DNA from: Methylobacterium sp. W2
GTDB taxonomy: Bacteria; Pseudomonadota; Alphaproteobacteria; Rhizobiales; Beijerinckiaceae
DNA: 64,000 nucleotides
Assembly: GCF_020662345.1 (NCBI RefSeq)
Contig: NZ_VMOA01000001.1
Location: forward strand, 62,001-126,000
Direction: 5' to 3'
Shown: positions 20,074 through 29,285 of the stretch, in pieces
How the letters are laid out: every line of letters starts with the position of its first letter
How positions within the stretch are numbered: position 1 is the stretch's first letter
Translations under genes and position numbers: made by a program
The notes under the pieces: generated by a model
What the model was told of the DNA's origin: nothing
The model's database searches: none
The model's input: the letters and a program-made list of their open reading frames with translations, nothing else

Positions 20074-22326
20074 ATGGGCCAGCCCTTCGATCCGCCATCG
20101 GGATCCGACGGCATCGAGAGCGTCGAGCTGAAGTCGGCGCTGGAAGAGCGCTACCTCGCCTATGCGCTCTCCACCATCATGAACCGGGCCCTGCCGGACG
20201 CCCGCGACGGGCTCAAACCCGTCCATCGCCGCATCCTCTACGGCATGCGGCTGCTCCGGCTCGACCCGAACACCGCCTTCAAGAAATGCGCGAAGATCGT
20301 CGGCGACGTGATGGGTGATTTCCATCCCCACGGCGACCAGGCGATCTACGACGCGCTGGTGCGCCTCTCACAGGACTTCGCCCAGCGCTATCCGCTGGTG
20401 GATGGCCAGGGCAATTTCGGCAATATCGACGGCGACGGCCCCGCCGCCTACCGTTACACCGAGGCGCGGCTGACGGAAGTGGCGCGCCTTCTGCTCGACG
20501 GGATCGACGAGGACACGGTCGATTTCCGGCCCTCCTACAATGGCGAGAAGGACGAGCCCATCGTCCTGCCGGCAGCCTTCCCGAACCTGCTCGCCAACGG
20601 CTCCCAGGGCATCGCGGTGGGCATGGCCACCTCGATCCCGCCCCACAACGCGGCCGAACTCTGCGACGCGGCGCTCTATCTCATCGGCCATCGCGAGGCG
20701 ACCTCGGCCCAGCTCCTCACCTTCGTGAAGGGGCCGGATTTCCCCACCGGCGGCATCCTCATCGACAGTGCCGAGTCGATCGCCGAGGCCTACCGCACCG
20801 GGCGCGGCAGTTTTCGCGTGCGGGCGCGCTGGGCGAAGGAGGATACGGGGCGCGGCACTTGGACCATCGTCGTTACCGAGATCCCCTACGGCATTCCCAA
20901 GGCCCGGCTCATCGAGAAGCTCGCGGAACTCCTGCAGGAGAAGAAGCTGCCGCTGCTCGCCGATGTGCGCGACGAATCGGCCGAGGACGTCCGCGTCGTG
21001 CTGGAGCCGCGCTCGCGCAGCGTCGATCCGGTGATCCTCATGGAATCGGTGTTCCGGCTCACCGAGCTCGAAGCCCGCATCCCCCTCAACATGAACGTTC
21101 TGGTGGGTGGTCTCGTCCCGCGCGTGATCGGGCTCGCCGAGGCCCTGCGCGAATGGCTCGACCATCGCCGCGTCGTGCTCCAGCGCCGCTCGCGCCACCG
21201 CCTCGCGCAGATCGAGCGCCGCCTCGAAATCCTCGGCGGCCTGCTCATCGTGTATCTCGATCTCGACGAGGTGATCCGCATCATCCGCGAGGAGGACGAG
21301 CCGAAACCGTCCCTGATGAAGCGGTTCGAACTCACCGAACTCCAGGCCAACGCCATCCTCGACACCCGCCTGCGCTCCCTGCGCAAACTGGAGGAGATGG
21401 AGCTGAAGCGCGAGTTCGACACGCTGACCAAGGAGAAGGACGGGCTGGAAGAGCTGCTCGGCTCCGAGAAGATGCAATGGTCGGACATCACCAAGCAGAT
21501 CCGGGCGGTGAAGAAGGCCTTCGGGCCCGAGACCAAGCTCGGTGCCCGTCGCACCACCCTGGAGAACCCGCCCGATACCGCCGGGATCGACTTCACCTCC
21601 GCCATGGTGGAGCGCGAGCCGATCACCGTCATCGTCTCGGCCAAGGGCTGGATCCGCGCCCTTAAGGGGCATGTCGCCGATCTGTCGGGCGTGGCCTTCA
21701 AGGGCGACGACGCCCTCAAGATCTCGTTCCTGAGCGAGACCACGGCCAAGATCCTCGTGCTCGCCTCCAACGGCAAGGTGTTCACCCTCGAAGCGGCGAA
21801 GCTTCCGGGTGGGCGCGGCTTCGGCGATCCGATCCGGCTGATGGTGGACTTCGACGACGGCGCCGAGATCGTCGCCGCCCTGCCGTATCAGCCCGGTGGC
21901 AAGCTCCTCATGGCGGGTTCGGACGGGCGCGGCTTCCTCGCCCCCGCCGACGCACTCGTGGCCAATACCCGCAAGGGCAAGGGCATCATGGGTCTCGATG
22001 AGCCGGCCCGGGCCATCCTCCTCGTGACCGCGAGCACCGGTGACCACGTCGCGGTCTCCAGCGCCGACCGGCTGCTGCTGGTCTTTCCGGTCTCCGAACT
22101 GCCGGAACTGTCGCGCGGCAAGGGCGTGCGCCTCCAGCGCTGCCGCCAGAGCACGCTCACCGACGCCCACGTCTTCACCCTCGCCGAGGGCCTGCCCTGG
22201 CGCGACAGCGCCGGCCAGGAGCGGCTCGCCAACGCGGCCCTGCTGGAGAAGTGGATGGGCCACCGGGCCGAGGCTGGCACGCTGATGACCCGCAGCTTCC
22301 CGAAATTTGAGCGTTTCGGGAAGTAG
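20074..22326 (+). CDS. parC: DNA topoisomerase IV subunit A
   Basis: A 750-residue type II topoisomerase subunit that decatenates daughter chromosomes together with ParE. The start '[30 protein letters not shown]' and '[20 protein letters not shown]' are the breakage-reunion domain; the catalytic tyrosine is Y128 in [11 protein letters not shown] coiled-coil gate with '[19 protein letters not shown]' follows, and the C-terminal beta-pinwheel is shortened. The lack of a GyrA box (QRRGGKG) distinguishes it from gyrA. It follows recO closely. Confidence 0.95.
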   Translation: MGQPFDPPSGSDGIESVELKSALEERYLAYALSTIMNRALPDARDGLKPVHRRILYGMRLLRLDPNTAFKKCAKIVGDVMGDFHPHGDQAIYDALVRLSQDFAQRYPLVDGQGNFGNIDGDGPAAYRYTEARLTEVARLLLDGIDEDTVDFRPSYNGEKDEPIVLPAAFPNLLANGSQGIAVGMATSIPPHNAAELCDAALYLIGHREATSAQLLTFVKGPDFPTGGILIDSAESIAEAYRTGRGSFRVRARWAKEDTGRGTWTIVVTEIPYGIPKARLIEKLAELLQEKKLPLLADVRDESAEDVRVVLEPRSRSVDPVILMESVFRLTELEARIPLNMNVLVGGLVPRVIGLAEALREWLDHRRVVLQRRSRHRLAQIERRLEILGGLLIVYLDLDEVIRIIREEDEPKPSLMKRFELTELQANAILDTRLRSLRKLEEMELKREFDTLTKEKDGLEELLGSEKMQWSDITKQIRAVKKAFGPETKLGARRTTLENPPDTAGIDFTSAMVEREPITVIVSAKGWIRALKGHVADLSGVAFKGDDALKISFLSETTAKILVLASNGKVFTLEAAKLPGGRGFGDPIRLMVDFDDGAEIVAALPYQPGGKLLMAGSDGRGFLAPADALVANTRKGKGIMGLDEPARAILLVTASTGDHVAVSSADRLLLVFPVSELPELSRGKGVRLQRCRQSTLTDAHVFTLAEGLPWRDSAGQERLANAALLEKWMGHRAEAGTLMTRSFPKFERFGK

Positions 22327-22410
22327 ATGCCGAACTCACCATCGCGGCTTGATCCGCGCTGGTGCTGCGACGATGTTTATCGGGTGGTCGCGTGACGAAG
22401 GAGTATCCGG

Positions 22411-22646
22411 ATGGCCGACGCCGTAAGCCCGCTGACGCCCGATCTCGAAGAGCAACTCGGCCGTATTCGGCGGGCGCGCGAAGAGAGCGAGAAATTCGTC
22501 GCCGAGCAGAAAAAACTCATGGCCGAAGCACTGAAGCTGGATCGCGACCGTATGCTTGCCCCTGGCAGATCGCATTGTCCGGCATGGCTGCCGGAGCCGC
22601 GTTCTTCGGCGCTGGCGCTGCCTTCGTTAAGATCCTCGGTCCCTAG
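22411..22646 (+). pseudogene. Small membrane protein gene broken by a one-base frameshift
   Basis: From an ATG with an AAGGAG site, the frame reads a polar helical part ('MADAVSPLTPDLEEQLGR', 'FVAEQKKLMAEALKLDRDRMLAP') and then loses sense. In the next frame the reading continues as 'WQIALSGMAAGAAFFGAGAAF' plus VKILGP and a stop at 22646, a good transmembrane segment. Adding one C to the CCCC run at 22559-22562 restores an unbroken 79-residue protein through '...LAPWQIALSG'. It is therefore either a recent pseudogene, a homopolymer sequencing error, or, less likely, a slippage site. The intact product would be a one-helix membrane protein of unknown function. Confidence 0.7.
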
Positions 22647-22678
22647 CGGACAGACACGATGTCCGTCAGCGCTCTCGC

Positions 22679-22951
22679 TCAGCGGCGGCGGAACTGTCCG
22701 CGGATCGGCGGGCGCGGGCCGGAGGAGCGCTCGTCCTTGTGACGGAACACGAGGCGACCCTTTTCGAGATCGTAGGGGGACATCTCGACGGTGACGCGGT
22801 CGCCGGCCAGAGTCTTGATGCGGTTCTTCTTCATCTTGCCGGCCGTGTAGGCCACGATCTCGTGGCCCTGGTCGAGCTGCACGCGATAGCGTGCGTCCGG
22901 CAGGATCTCGATCACGAGACCGTCGAACTGCATCAACTCTTCTTTCGCCAT
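22679..22951 (-). CDS. infA: Translation initiation factor IF-1 with C-terminal tail
   Basis: A 90-residue S1/OB-fold factor that binds the A site of the 30S subunit. The start [20 protein letters not shown] and '[21 protein letters not shown]' are diagnostic. The usual IF-1 length is about 72 residues; here a basic tail, [15 protein letters not shown], is added. The frame is open upstream to 23077 but the canonical MAKEE start is clear. It is convergent with the frameshifted gene at 22411. Confidence 0.95.
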   Translation of the reverse strand: MAKEELMQFDGLVIEILPDARYRVQLDQGHEIVAYTAGKMKKNRIKTLAGDRVTVEMSPYDLEKGRLVFRHKDERSSGPRPPIRGQFRRR

Positions 22952-23269
22952 CCACACTCTCCAGCCGGAACGCCAGAACGGGGCATTCCGGGACACCAAA
23001 AACATAGCCGTTCGGCAAAACGCTGCGGGCGGCGGGTCCGATCCCATCGGATGCGCAACACCGGCGAGCGTTGGCACGACATAATGTTCACGCGTCCCGT
23101 AAGCAAGCTTTTACCGCCGGGAACGCTTTCCCGTCGACAGAAAATCACACGCTGTCCTGATAGCCCGACAGTGTCGGGGGTGCTTCAACTGCCCGGTTCC
23201 GCGAGCTGAGGCTGCATCTGTGGTGAGTACGGCCTTCCCGAGCCGGCGGCGATATGCGGGCCGCCCGTC
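22952..23269. other. Intergenic region upstream of infA
   Basis: A 318-base region between the infA start and the stop of the LivJ-type gene, both minus-strand. It must hold the infA promoter, but I cannot assign -35/-10 elements confidently. No open frame or structured RNA was recognised. Confidence 0.4.
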
Positions 23270-24415
23270 TCAGGGCGTCACGGCGTTGCCGGCGTAATCG
23301 ATGCGGCCGTCCGGCGTCTTCTTCCAGACCTGCAGCACATAGCCGGGCGCCTTGGGCTGGCCCTTGGCGTCGAACGCGATCTCGCCGATGGCGGTCCTGA
23401 GCGGTGCGCCGCCATGCAGGAAATCCGCGACCTTGCGGCCCTCGCTCGACTTTGCCTGCTCCACGGCCTGTCTGAGGATCTCCACCGCCGCATAGCCCTG
23501 CGCCGCCACCATGTCGGCCTCCGGCGTCCTCGGCCTCGCCGCCACGCCCTTGGGGTCGGGCAGCTTTCTCGGCTCCGGCAGGAGGGTCATCACCGTCCCC
23601 TCGGCGCCTTGGCCGGCCCCTGTGACGAAATCCTTGTCGAGCAGTCCGTCGCTGCCGACGAGGGGAATGGCGAGGCCCGCTTCGCGTAGGGAGCGGATCA
23701 GCTGGCCGGCTTCCGGCGCGAGGCCGCCGAAATAGACGACCTCGACCTGTGCGCGTTTCAGGCGGGCGACGAGGGACGACAGGTCCCTGTCGCCGCGGTT
23801 GAGGCTCTCGAAAGCCGTCTCCGCCTGTCCGTTCGCCTTGAGAATGCGGGCGACATCGTCGACGAGGCTGCGCCCGAACGTGCTCTTGTCGTGAACGAAG
23901 CCGATCCGCCGCCCGCGGAAACGTGCGAGGAGATAGGTGGCCGCGATCGGCCCCTGCTCGGCGTCACTGCCGCCGATACGGAAGACGTTCCAGGCCCCAC
24001 GCGTGGTCAAGGCAGGCCAGGCGATGCCGGGCGTCACCGCGACGATCCCCGCCTCCTCGTAGATCGGCAGGACCGAGGACGCCACGGTGGCGTTGAACGG
24101 TCCGACGACGAGGGGAACCCGATCCGCGATGAACTTCCGCGCGACCGCGAGCCCCTGCCTGCCGTCGCCGGCATCGTCGGCCACCACGAGGGCGAGCTTA
24201 CGGCCCGTTGGGCCGGCCGCGCGGTTGAGATCCGCTACCGCCTGTTCGGCTCCCGCCCGGAGCCCCTGTCCGAAGGCGGCATCCGGTCCGGTGAGAGGGA
24301 GCGACAGGCCGATCCGGACCGGAGCCTGGGCCGGACTCTGAGCGACGGCGCCGGATGCGGCGACAGCCAGCGCAGTGAGGAGGGGTATGGCGACCGCAGG
24401 AAAAATGCGTCTCAT
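23270..24415 (-). CDS. Periplasmic branched-chain amino acid-type binding protein
   Basis: A 381-residue secreted binding protein of the LivJ/Peripla_BP_6 family. A signal peptide is visible at residues 1-25 (MRRIFPAVAIPLLTALAVAA then SGAVAQ). The mature fold starts 'VRIGLSLPLTGPDAAFGQGL', with 'VPLVVGPFNATVASSVLPIYEEAGI' and 'AAQGYAAVEILRQAVEQA' in later lobes. No permease or ATPase genes are nearby, so it is an orphan binding component. The ligand may be an amino acid or another carboxylate. The frame extends upstream to 24619, but the signal peptide fixes the start. Confidence 0.88.
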   Translation of the reverse strand: MRRIFPAVAIPLLTALAVAASGAVAQSPAQAPVRIGLSLPLTGPDAAFGQGLRAGAEQAVADLNRAAGPTGRKLALVVADDAGDGRQGLAVARKFIADRVPLVVGPFNATVASSVLPIYEEAGIVAVTPGIAWPALTTRGAWNVFRIGGSDAEQGPIAATYLLARFRGRRIGFVHDKSTFGRSLVDDVARILKANGQAETAFESLNRGDRDLSSLVARLKRAQVEVVYFGGLAPEAGQLIRSLREAGLAIPLVGSDGLLDKDFVTGAGQGAEGTVMTLLPEPRKLPDPKGVAARPRTPEADMVAAQGYAAVEILRQAVEQAKSSEGRKVADFLHGGAPLRTAIGEIAFDAKGQPKAPGYVLQVWKKTPDGRIDYAGNAVTP

Positions 24416-24692
24416 GGTGCGAGGCCCGGATGGTCGGCGAGAAGCCGCTCCCCCTCCATAGCGCGGCCTGACGCAATTGGCGCGGCCCGATCGACATGGG
24501 GCGCCCTTCCGCGGTGCGATCGATTGGGCGATCCCGGCGTGCCGGTTGGCACGCTTCGGGGGCCGGGCATGGCAGCCGGGCGTGGCATGGGCCTCGCCTG
24601 CGCATTGCGCCGTGGGCACCGGAGCCTATCTCCCCGAGGCGGCGTTGCGTGAGTGCCGTCATGCCCTGGACGCACAGCGCGCGGAGTGTCCC

Positions 24693-25016
24693 ATGCTCTC
24701 CACCGAAACCGATATCCTCAACGCGGCCGAGGCGTGGCGCCGCAGCGAGCGCGGCGTGGCGCTCGCCACCGTGGTCGAAACCTGGGGCTCCGCGCCCCGC
24801 CCGGTGGGCAGCCACCTCGTCGTCGATGAGGGTGGCAACTTCCTCGGTTCGGTCTCGGGGGGCTGTGTCGAGGGGGCCGTCATCACGGAGGCGCTGGACG
24901 CCATCGCCGACGGACGGCCCCGGGTGATCGAGTTCGGCGTCGCCGACGAGACCGCCTGGCGGGTCGGTCTCTCCTGCGGCGGGCGCATCCGCGTCTTCGT
25001 CGAACGCATCGACTGA
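24693..25016 (+). CDS. XdhC/CoxI N-terminal domain protein
   Basis: A 107-residue protein equal to the N-terminal XdhC/CoxI domain. Motifs are 'VVETWGSAPRPVGSHLVV' and the cysteine-containing 'GSVSGGCVEGAVITEAL', with a second Cys in 'GLSCGGRIRVFVE'. In XdhC this domain binds molybdenum cofactor and passes it, sulfurated, to xanthine dehydrogenase-type apoenzymes. The gene is followed nine bases later by a separate gene for the XdhC Rossmann part, so the two halves act as separate subunits, as in some cox clusters. Confidence 0.85.
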   Translation: MLSTETDILNAAEAWRRSERGVALATVVETWGSAPRPVGSHLVVDEGGNFLGSVSGGCVEGAVITEALDAIADGRPRVIEFGVADETAWRVGLSCGGRIRVFVERID

Positions 25017-25025
25017 AGCGGCGTC

Positions 25026-25742
25026 ATGAAGCTCGATTCCCTCCATGCCCTCAACGTCGAACGTGCCGCGCGCCGCGCCGCAATGCTCGTCACCGATCTC
25101 GACGACGGCACCCAGCGCGTGGTCCGAGAGGCCGAGATCCCGGCCGATCCCCTCGCCGACATCCTGGCGCGACGCCTCGCTTCGGGGAAGAGTGGCCTCG
25201 TCGAGGCAGAGGGGCGGCAGTTCTTCCTCACCGTGCAGGTGCCCGCCGTGCGGCTCGTCCTGATCGGAGCGGTGCATATCAGCCAGGCGCTCTGCCCGAT
25301 GGCGGCGGCGGTCGACCTGTCCGTGAGCGTCATCGACCCGCGGACGGCTTTCGCCACGCCCGAGCGTTTTCCCGAGGTTCCCCTCGTGCCCCTCTGGCCC
25401 GACGAGGCCCTGGCCGGCCCCGTGCCGCCCCTCGACCGCTATTGCGCCGTCGCCGCCCTAACGCATGATCCGAAGATCGATGATCCCGCACTGATCGCGG
25501 CTTTGAAAGCCGAGTGCTTCTATGTGGGCGCCCTCGGCTCGCGGAAGACCCATGCCGCGCGGGTCGAACGCCTGTCGCAGGCCGGGCTCTTACCCGAGCA
25601 GATCGCCCGGATCGAGGCGCCGATCGGCCTCGACATCGGCGCCGTGAGCCCGGCCGAGATCGCCGTCTCCATCCTGGCGCAGATCGTCTCCGCCCTGCGC
25701 GGCGGCGGTCCGCGTGCCGTCAAAGGTGGAGGTCCCGCGTGA
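25026..25742 (+). CDS. XdhC-type Rossmann domain protein
   Basis: A 238-residue partner of the preceding gene. Residues about 75-210 form the XdhC C-terminal Rossmann domain ('VRLVLIGAVHISQAL', 'VSVIDPRTAFATPERFP', 'YVGALGSRKTHAARVERL', 'PIGLDIGAVSPAEIAVSILAQI'). It should help insert or sulfurate molybdenum cofactor in a molybdenum hydroxylase. Its stop overlaps the next start (GTGA at 25739-25742), showing coupling with the molybdopterin-binding gene. No hydroxylase structural gene is present in the window. Confidence 0.88.
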   Translation: MKLDSLHALNVERAARRAAMLVTDLDDGTQRVVREAEIPADPLADILARRLASGKSGLVEAEGRQFFLTVQVPAVRLVLIGAVHISQALCPMAAAVDLSVSVIDPRTAFATPERFPEVPLVPLWPDEALAGPVPPLDRYCAVAALTHDPKIDDPALIAALKAECFYVGALGSRKTHAARVERLSQAGLLPEQIARIEAPIGLDIGAVSPAEIAVSILAQIVSALRGGGPRAVKGGGPA

Positions 25743-26794
25743 AGTTCGGTTCGGTCGCGATCACGCAGGCTGCGGGGCTCATCGCTGCCCATACCCTGCG
25801 GGCCGATGACGTGATCGTCCGTAAGGGGCGGCCGATCCGGGGCGAGGACGCGCGTCGCCTCGCCGAGGCCGGTCTCGATAGCGTGGTGGCGGTGACCCTC
25901 GAGACGGGCGATGTCGGCGAGGACGAGGCCGCCGCCCGCCTCGCCGGTCGGGTGGCGGGCGCGGGTCTCTCCACCGGACCCGCCTTCACCGGACGGTGCA
26001 ACCTTCAGGCGGAGGTGGCGGGCATTTTGATGATCGACCGTTCCGTCATCGACGCGGTGAACGCGGTGGACGAGGCGATCACGCTCGCGACCCTGCCACC
26101 GTTCCGGCCGGTGAGTCCGGGCGAGATGGTGGCGACGGTCAAGATCATTCCCTATGCCGTGTCCGGATCCGCCCTCGACCGAGCGTGCGGGATCGCGACG
26201 CCGGCGTCCCTCACGGTCATGCCCTATCGCCGTTTCCGGGTCGGTGTCGTCTCCACCCTGCTGCCGGGGCTCAAGGAGACCACCGTCGTCAAGACCCTGC
26301 GCAACCTGGAACGCCGGCTGGGGCCGACCGGAGCGGGGATCGCCTCCGACCTTCGGGTCTCGCACGAGGCCAACGCGGTGGCGACCGCCATCCGCAAGGC
26401 CATCGACCGCGACGGATGCGATCTCGTCGTGGTGTTCGGCGCCTCGGCCATCGCCGACCGGCGCGATGTCATCCCCGCCGGCATCGAGGCGGCGGGCGGG
26501 GAGGTGGAGCATTTCGGCATGCCCGTCGATCCCGGCAACCTGCTCCTCGTCGGCCGTCGCGGCGAGGTTCCGGTGATCGGTGCGCCCGGCTGCGCGCGCT
26601 CACCCGCCGAGAACGGGTTCGACTGGGTGCTCCACCGTCTTCTGGCCGGCCTCGTGGTCAGCCGCGCCGACATCGTCGGGCTCGGTGTCGGCGGGCTGCT
26701 CATGGAGATCGTATCTCGGCCCCAGCCGAGATCGGGGCGGCACAGTACGTTGGAGGAAGGCACGTCGGAAGAAAGCACGGCGGAGGATGCCTGA
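25739..26794 (+). CDS. Molybdopterin-binding protein (MoeA/MocF-like domain)
   Basis: A 351-residue cytoplasmic protein starting at GTG. The N-terminal part, 'FGSVAITQAAGLIAAHTLRADD', resembles the MoeA-type cofactor-handling region. The C-terminal half is a MoaB/Mog-like domain, with 'VVVFGASAIADRRDVIPAGIEAAGG' and 'PGNLLLVGRRGEVPVIGAPGCARSP'. Such proteins accompany XdhC and MobA-like genes in molybdenum hydroxylase maturation clusters. The last 30 residues are acidic and polar and overlap the next gene by eight bases. Confidence 0.82.
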   Translation: MKFGSVAITQAAGLIAAHTLRADDVIVRKGRPIRGEDARRLAEAGLDSVVAVTLETGDVGEDEAAARLAGRVAGAGLSTGPAFTGRCNLQAEVAGILMIDRSVIDAVNAVDEAITLATLPPFRPVSPGEMVATVKIIPYAVSGSALDRACGIATPASLTVMPYRRFRVGVVSTLLPGLKETTVVKTLRNLERRLGPTGAGIASDLRVSHEANAVATAIRKAIDRDGCDLVVVFGASAIADRRDVIPAGIEAAGGEVEHFGMPVDPGNLLLVGRRGEVPVIGAPGCARSPAENGFDWVLHRLLAGLVVSRADIVGLGVGGLLMEIVSRPQPRSGRHSTLEEGTSEESTAEDA

Positions 26795-27380
26795 GACCAT
26801 CGGCATCGTCCTCCTCGCCGCGGGCCGCGGAACGCGTTTCGGTGAGGCTGCGAAGCTGCTCGCACTGCTCAACGGCAAGCCGCTCGTCCGCCACGCGGCC
26901 GAGACTGCGGTCGCGGCGAAACTCGGGCCGATGGCGGTGGTTCTCGGCGCCCATGGCGCTGCGGTCCGGCAGGCGCTGGCCGGCCTCGACCTGCGGATCG
27001 TCGACAACCCGGCCCATGCCGAGGGCTTGTCCACTTCCCTAAGATGCGGGCTCGACGCCGTGCCGGAGGCGTCGGCCGTCATCGTGATGCTTGGCGACAT
27101 GCCCCGTATCCGGCCCAGCCACCTCGCCTCCCTGGTCGAGGCCTTCCTGGCTGCCGACCCGGCACCGGCCGCCATCGTTCCGGTCCATCGCGGCGTGCGC
27201 GGAAACCCGGTTCTCCTCCATCGCCCCCTCCTCGCGCACGATCTGGCGTCGCTCACCGGAGATCAGGGCGCCGGTCGTCTCCTCGCGGCGCGGACGGACG
27301 TCGTCGAACTGGAAATGGATGCGGCGGTCACCCTCGATATCGATACGCAGGCCGCCCTGATCGCTGCCGCCCGCGCCTGA
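26787..27380 (+). CDS. MobA-like nucleotidyltransferase (molybdenum cofactor cytidylyltransferase type)
   Basis: A 197-residue NTP transferase. The nucleotide-binding motif LLAAGRGTRFG is at about residues 8-18, followed by 'KLLALLNGKPLVRHAAET'. 'VIVMLGDMPRIRP' carries the metal-binding aspartate, and 'RGNPVLLHRPLL' and 'GDQGAGRLLAAR' match the MocA/CoxD-like subfamily that attaches CMP to molybdopterin for xanthine dehydrogenase-family enzymes. It is the last gene of the four-gene maturation set. Its stop codon lies in a short tandem duplication shared with the convergent DUF2256 gene. Confidence 0.85.
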   Translation: MPETIGIVLLAAGRGTRFGEAAKLLALLNGKPLVRHAAETAVAAKLGPMAVVLGAHGAAVRQALAGLDLRIVDNPAHAEGLSTSLRCGLDAVPEASAVIVMLGDMPRIRPSHLASLVEAFLAADPAPAAIVPVHRGVRGNPVLLHRPLLAHDLASLTGDQGAGRLLAARTDVVELEMDAAVTLDIDTQAALIAAARA

Positions 27381-27408
27381 TCAGGAGGCCTTTTGATCAG
27401 GAGGCCTT
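27378..27408. repeat. 16-base-period tandem duplication spanning two convergent stop codons
   Basis: TGATCAGGAGGCCTT occurs at 27378-27392 and again at 27394-27408. The first copy contains the TGA of the MobA-like gene, the second the TGA (minus strand) of the DUF2256 gene, so the duplication may have created or moved one of the stops. Confidence 0.8.
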
Positions 27409-27558
27409 GCCCGGCCGCTTCGCCTCGTTCCGGCACCGGTCGGAGCAATAGCGGACCTCGTCCCAGACCCGTTCCCATTTCTTGCGCCAGGCGAAAGGCT
27501 TGCCGCAGGTGGCGCAGACCTTGGTGGGCAGATCCGCCTTCTTGCGCATGCGCGGCAT
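27397..27558 (-). CDS. DUF2256 zinc-finger-like small protein
   Basis: A 53-residue protein, [20 protein letters not shown] at the start, with a C-x2-C pair (residues 15, 18), the conserved '[20 protein letters not shown]' region and a second C-x3-C pair (38, 42). This is the DUF2256 pattern, probably zinc-binding. DUF2256 genes often accompany photolyase/cryptochrome genes, and one lies 1.7 kb away here. It ends in the tandem duplication described separately. Function is unknown; a role in photolyase maturation or DNA repair is only suggested by context. Confidence 0.85.
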   Translation of the reverse strand: MPRMRKKADLPTKVCATCGKPFAWRKKWERVWDEVRYCSDRCRNEAKRPGKAS

Positions 27559-27570
27559 GGGAGCCTCGTC

Positions 27571-28437
27571 CTATCTTCCGAGCTGTCCGACATCTGCGAC
27601 GGCAACCGGGCTCCAGCGGGTGATCTGGATGAAACCGTCGCGGGCGGCGACGACGACGTGGCGGCGGTAGCGGTGGACGATCGTGCCGGGGGAGTGGCGG
27701 TGCGGCTCGCGCCAGCCCTCCGCCGCCGCGACGAAGACCCGGTTCTCGCCGAGCCGTGCGATGGTCTCGATCGTGCCGAAGGCCCGCATCCGCCGCAGGA
27801 TCGCCTCGACATCGCAGCGGAAGTCGAGGGTCCTGTCCGCATCCGTCACGCGGGGCCAGTAGGAGCCTTCGCCCTGAGCACGGGCCGCCTGCCAGCGCGC
27901 CGGCAGGTCGCGCGCGATCGGCCCCGAGGCCAGCCGCCGGGCTGCGATCTGGCATTTGGCGAGCAGGGTTTCGTGGGTCTCCTGCGGTGCCATGGCGAAG
28001 GTTTCCTGCGCGAGGATGTCGCCGGTGTCGAATCCTTCCTCGGCCAACACGTGCGCGGTCACGCCCCAGTCGGTGCGAGCGTCGGTGATCGCCTTGAACA
28101 GGGGGTATGGGCCGCGCCCGACCGGCAACGGGGAGGGGTGGAAGTTCAGGGCGTAGCCGGCCCGGTTGCGCCAGCCCCGGATGAGCCAGGGATACCCGGC
28201 CACCACCAGGGTCCAGTCCGTCCCGTGGGTCTGCGTCAGGGCGTCGAGATCCGCGAGCTTGATCCGCGAGAGTTGCATCGGGATGCCGTGCCGGCGGCTC
28301 CGGGCCACGACCGCCTCGTTGTGATCGTAGAGTCCGTCGCAGGGCCGGGTGAACAACTTGATCGGCGTCCATCCGGCTTCCACGAGCGCTTCAAATACGC
28401 CGCCGAGGAAATCGATGCCGGCGAAGGCAAACTTCAT
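27571..28437 (-). CDS. Formyltransferase-family protein (methionyl-tRNA formyltransferase-like)
   Basis: A 288-residue protein with the formyltransferase fold: 'MKFAFAGIDFLGGVFEALVE', then 'WTLVVAGYPWLI' and 'ALNFHPSPLPVGRGPYPLFKAI', which keeps the catalytic N-H-P-S type motif and the later aspartate in 'EEGFDTGDILAQETF'. It lacks the full Fmt C-terminal domain pattern, so it is probably not the housekeeping Fmt but a related N-formyltransferase or hydrolase. It starts divergently from the SDR gene at 28551 and is 12 bases upstream of the DUF2256 gene on the same strand. Confidence 0.75.
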   Translation of the reverse strand: MKFAFAGIDFLGGVFEALVEAGWTPIKLFTRPCDGLYDHNEAVVARSRRHGIPMQLSRIKLADLDALTQTHGTDWTLVVAGYPWLIRGWRNRAGYALNFHPSPLPVGRGPYPLFKAITDARTDWGVTAHVLAEEGFDTGDILAQETFAMAPQETHETLLAKCQIAARRLASGPIARDLPARWQAARAQGEGSYWPRVTDADRTLDFRCDVEAILRRMRAFGTIETIARLGENRVFVAAAEGWREPHRHSPGTIVHRYRRHVVVAARDGFIQITRWSPVAVADVGQLGR

Positions 28438-28550
28438 GAAGATCCCCAGGCGTGGTGGCGAGGCATGCGACTCTACGGATGGTGCCTCACGGGCTCCACG
28501 GTCGCGTCGCCCGCCTTACCTAACCGATCCGGTACGGAATGGGAGCGGTC

Positions 28551-29285
28551 ATGAATCGGGTTGTGATCTACGGAGGAACCGGCGGCATTGGAATGGCCAC
28601 GGCGCGGGCCCTGCGCAAGCGCGGTATCCCGCTGCATCTGGCGGCGCGCGATGCCGGGCGGCTCGAGGAGGCCGCCGCCGTCCTCGGGGAGACCACCTTC
28701 ACGGTCGGTGACGTCATGGACCCCGCCCATTTCGCCACGGTGACGCGAGAGGCGGGCGAGACTTTGGCCGGGCTCGTCTACGCGGTCGGCACCATCAACC
28801 TGAAGCCGCTGGCGAAGCTGACCGCCGACGACGCGGTGACGGATTTCAAGCTCAACGCGCTTGGCGCTCTCCTGGCCCTCCAGGCTGCGGCGCCAGCGCT
28901 TAAGGCGGGGGCGGGCGAGACCGGAGCGGGCGTCGCCCTGTTCTCCACCGTCGCGGTGGCGCAGGGGTTCGCGGCCCATGCCTCCGTTGCCATGGCCAAG
29001 GGCGCCGTGGAAGGGCTCGCCCTGTCCCTCGCCGCCGAGCTGAGCCCTCATATCCGGATCAACGTGGTCGCGCCCTCGCTGACGCGCACGCCGCTCGCCG
29101 CCGCCATCACCGGCAACGAGACGCTGGCGTCGGGGATCGCGTCCATGCACGCCCTGCAGCGGCTCGGCACGCCCGACGATATCGGCGCGCTGGCCGCCTT
29201 CCTCGTCTCGGCGGAAGCCGGCTGGATCACCGGGCAGGTCATCGGTGCGGATGGCGGTCGCTCGACCCTGCGGACGAAGGGGTGA
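28551..29285 (+). CDS. SDR-family protein lacking the catalytic tyrosine
   Basis: A 244-residue short-chain dehydrogenase fold with the cofactor motif YGGTGGIG near the N-terminus and 'VVAPSLTRTPLA' and 'ITGQVIGADGGRS' near the C-terminus. The place of the catalytic YxxxK reads 'HASVAMAKGAVEGL', so the lysine is kept but tyrosine is not. It may therefore bind nucleotide without normal oxidoreductase chemistry. Its stop overlaps the photolyase GTG start (GTGA), so the two are translationally coupled; such SDRs recur beside FeS-type photolyases. Confidence 0.82.
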   Translation: MNRVVIYGGTGGIGMATARALRKRGIPLHLAARDAGRLEEAAAVLGETTFTVGDVMDPAHFATVTREAGETLAGLVYAVGTINLKPLAKLTADDAVTDFKLNALGALLALQAAAPALKAGAGETGAGVALFSTVAVAQGFAAHASVAMAKGAVEGLALSLAAELSPHIRINVVAPSLTRTPLAAAITGNETLASGIASMHALQRLGTPDDIGALAAFLVSAEAGWITGQVIGADGGRSTLRTKG

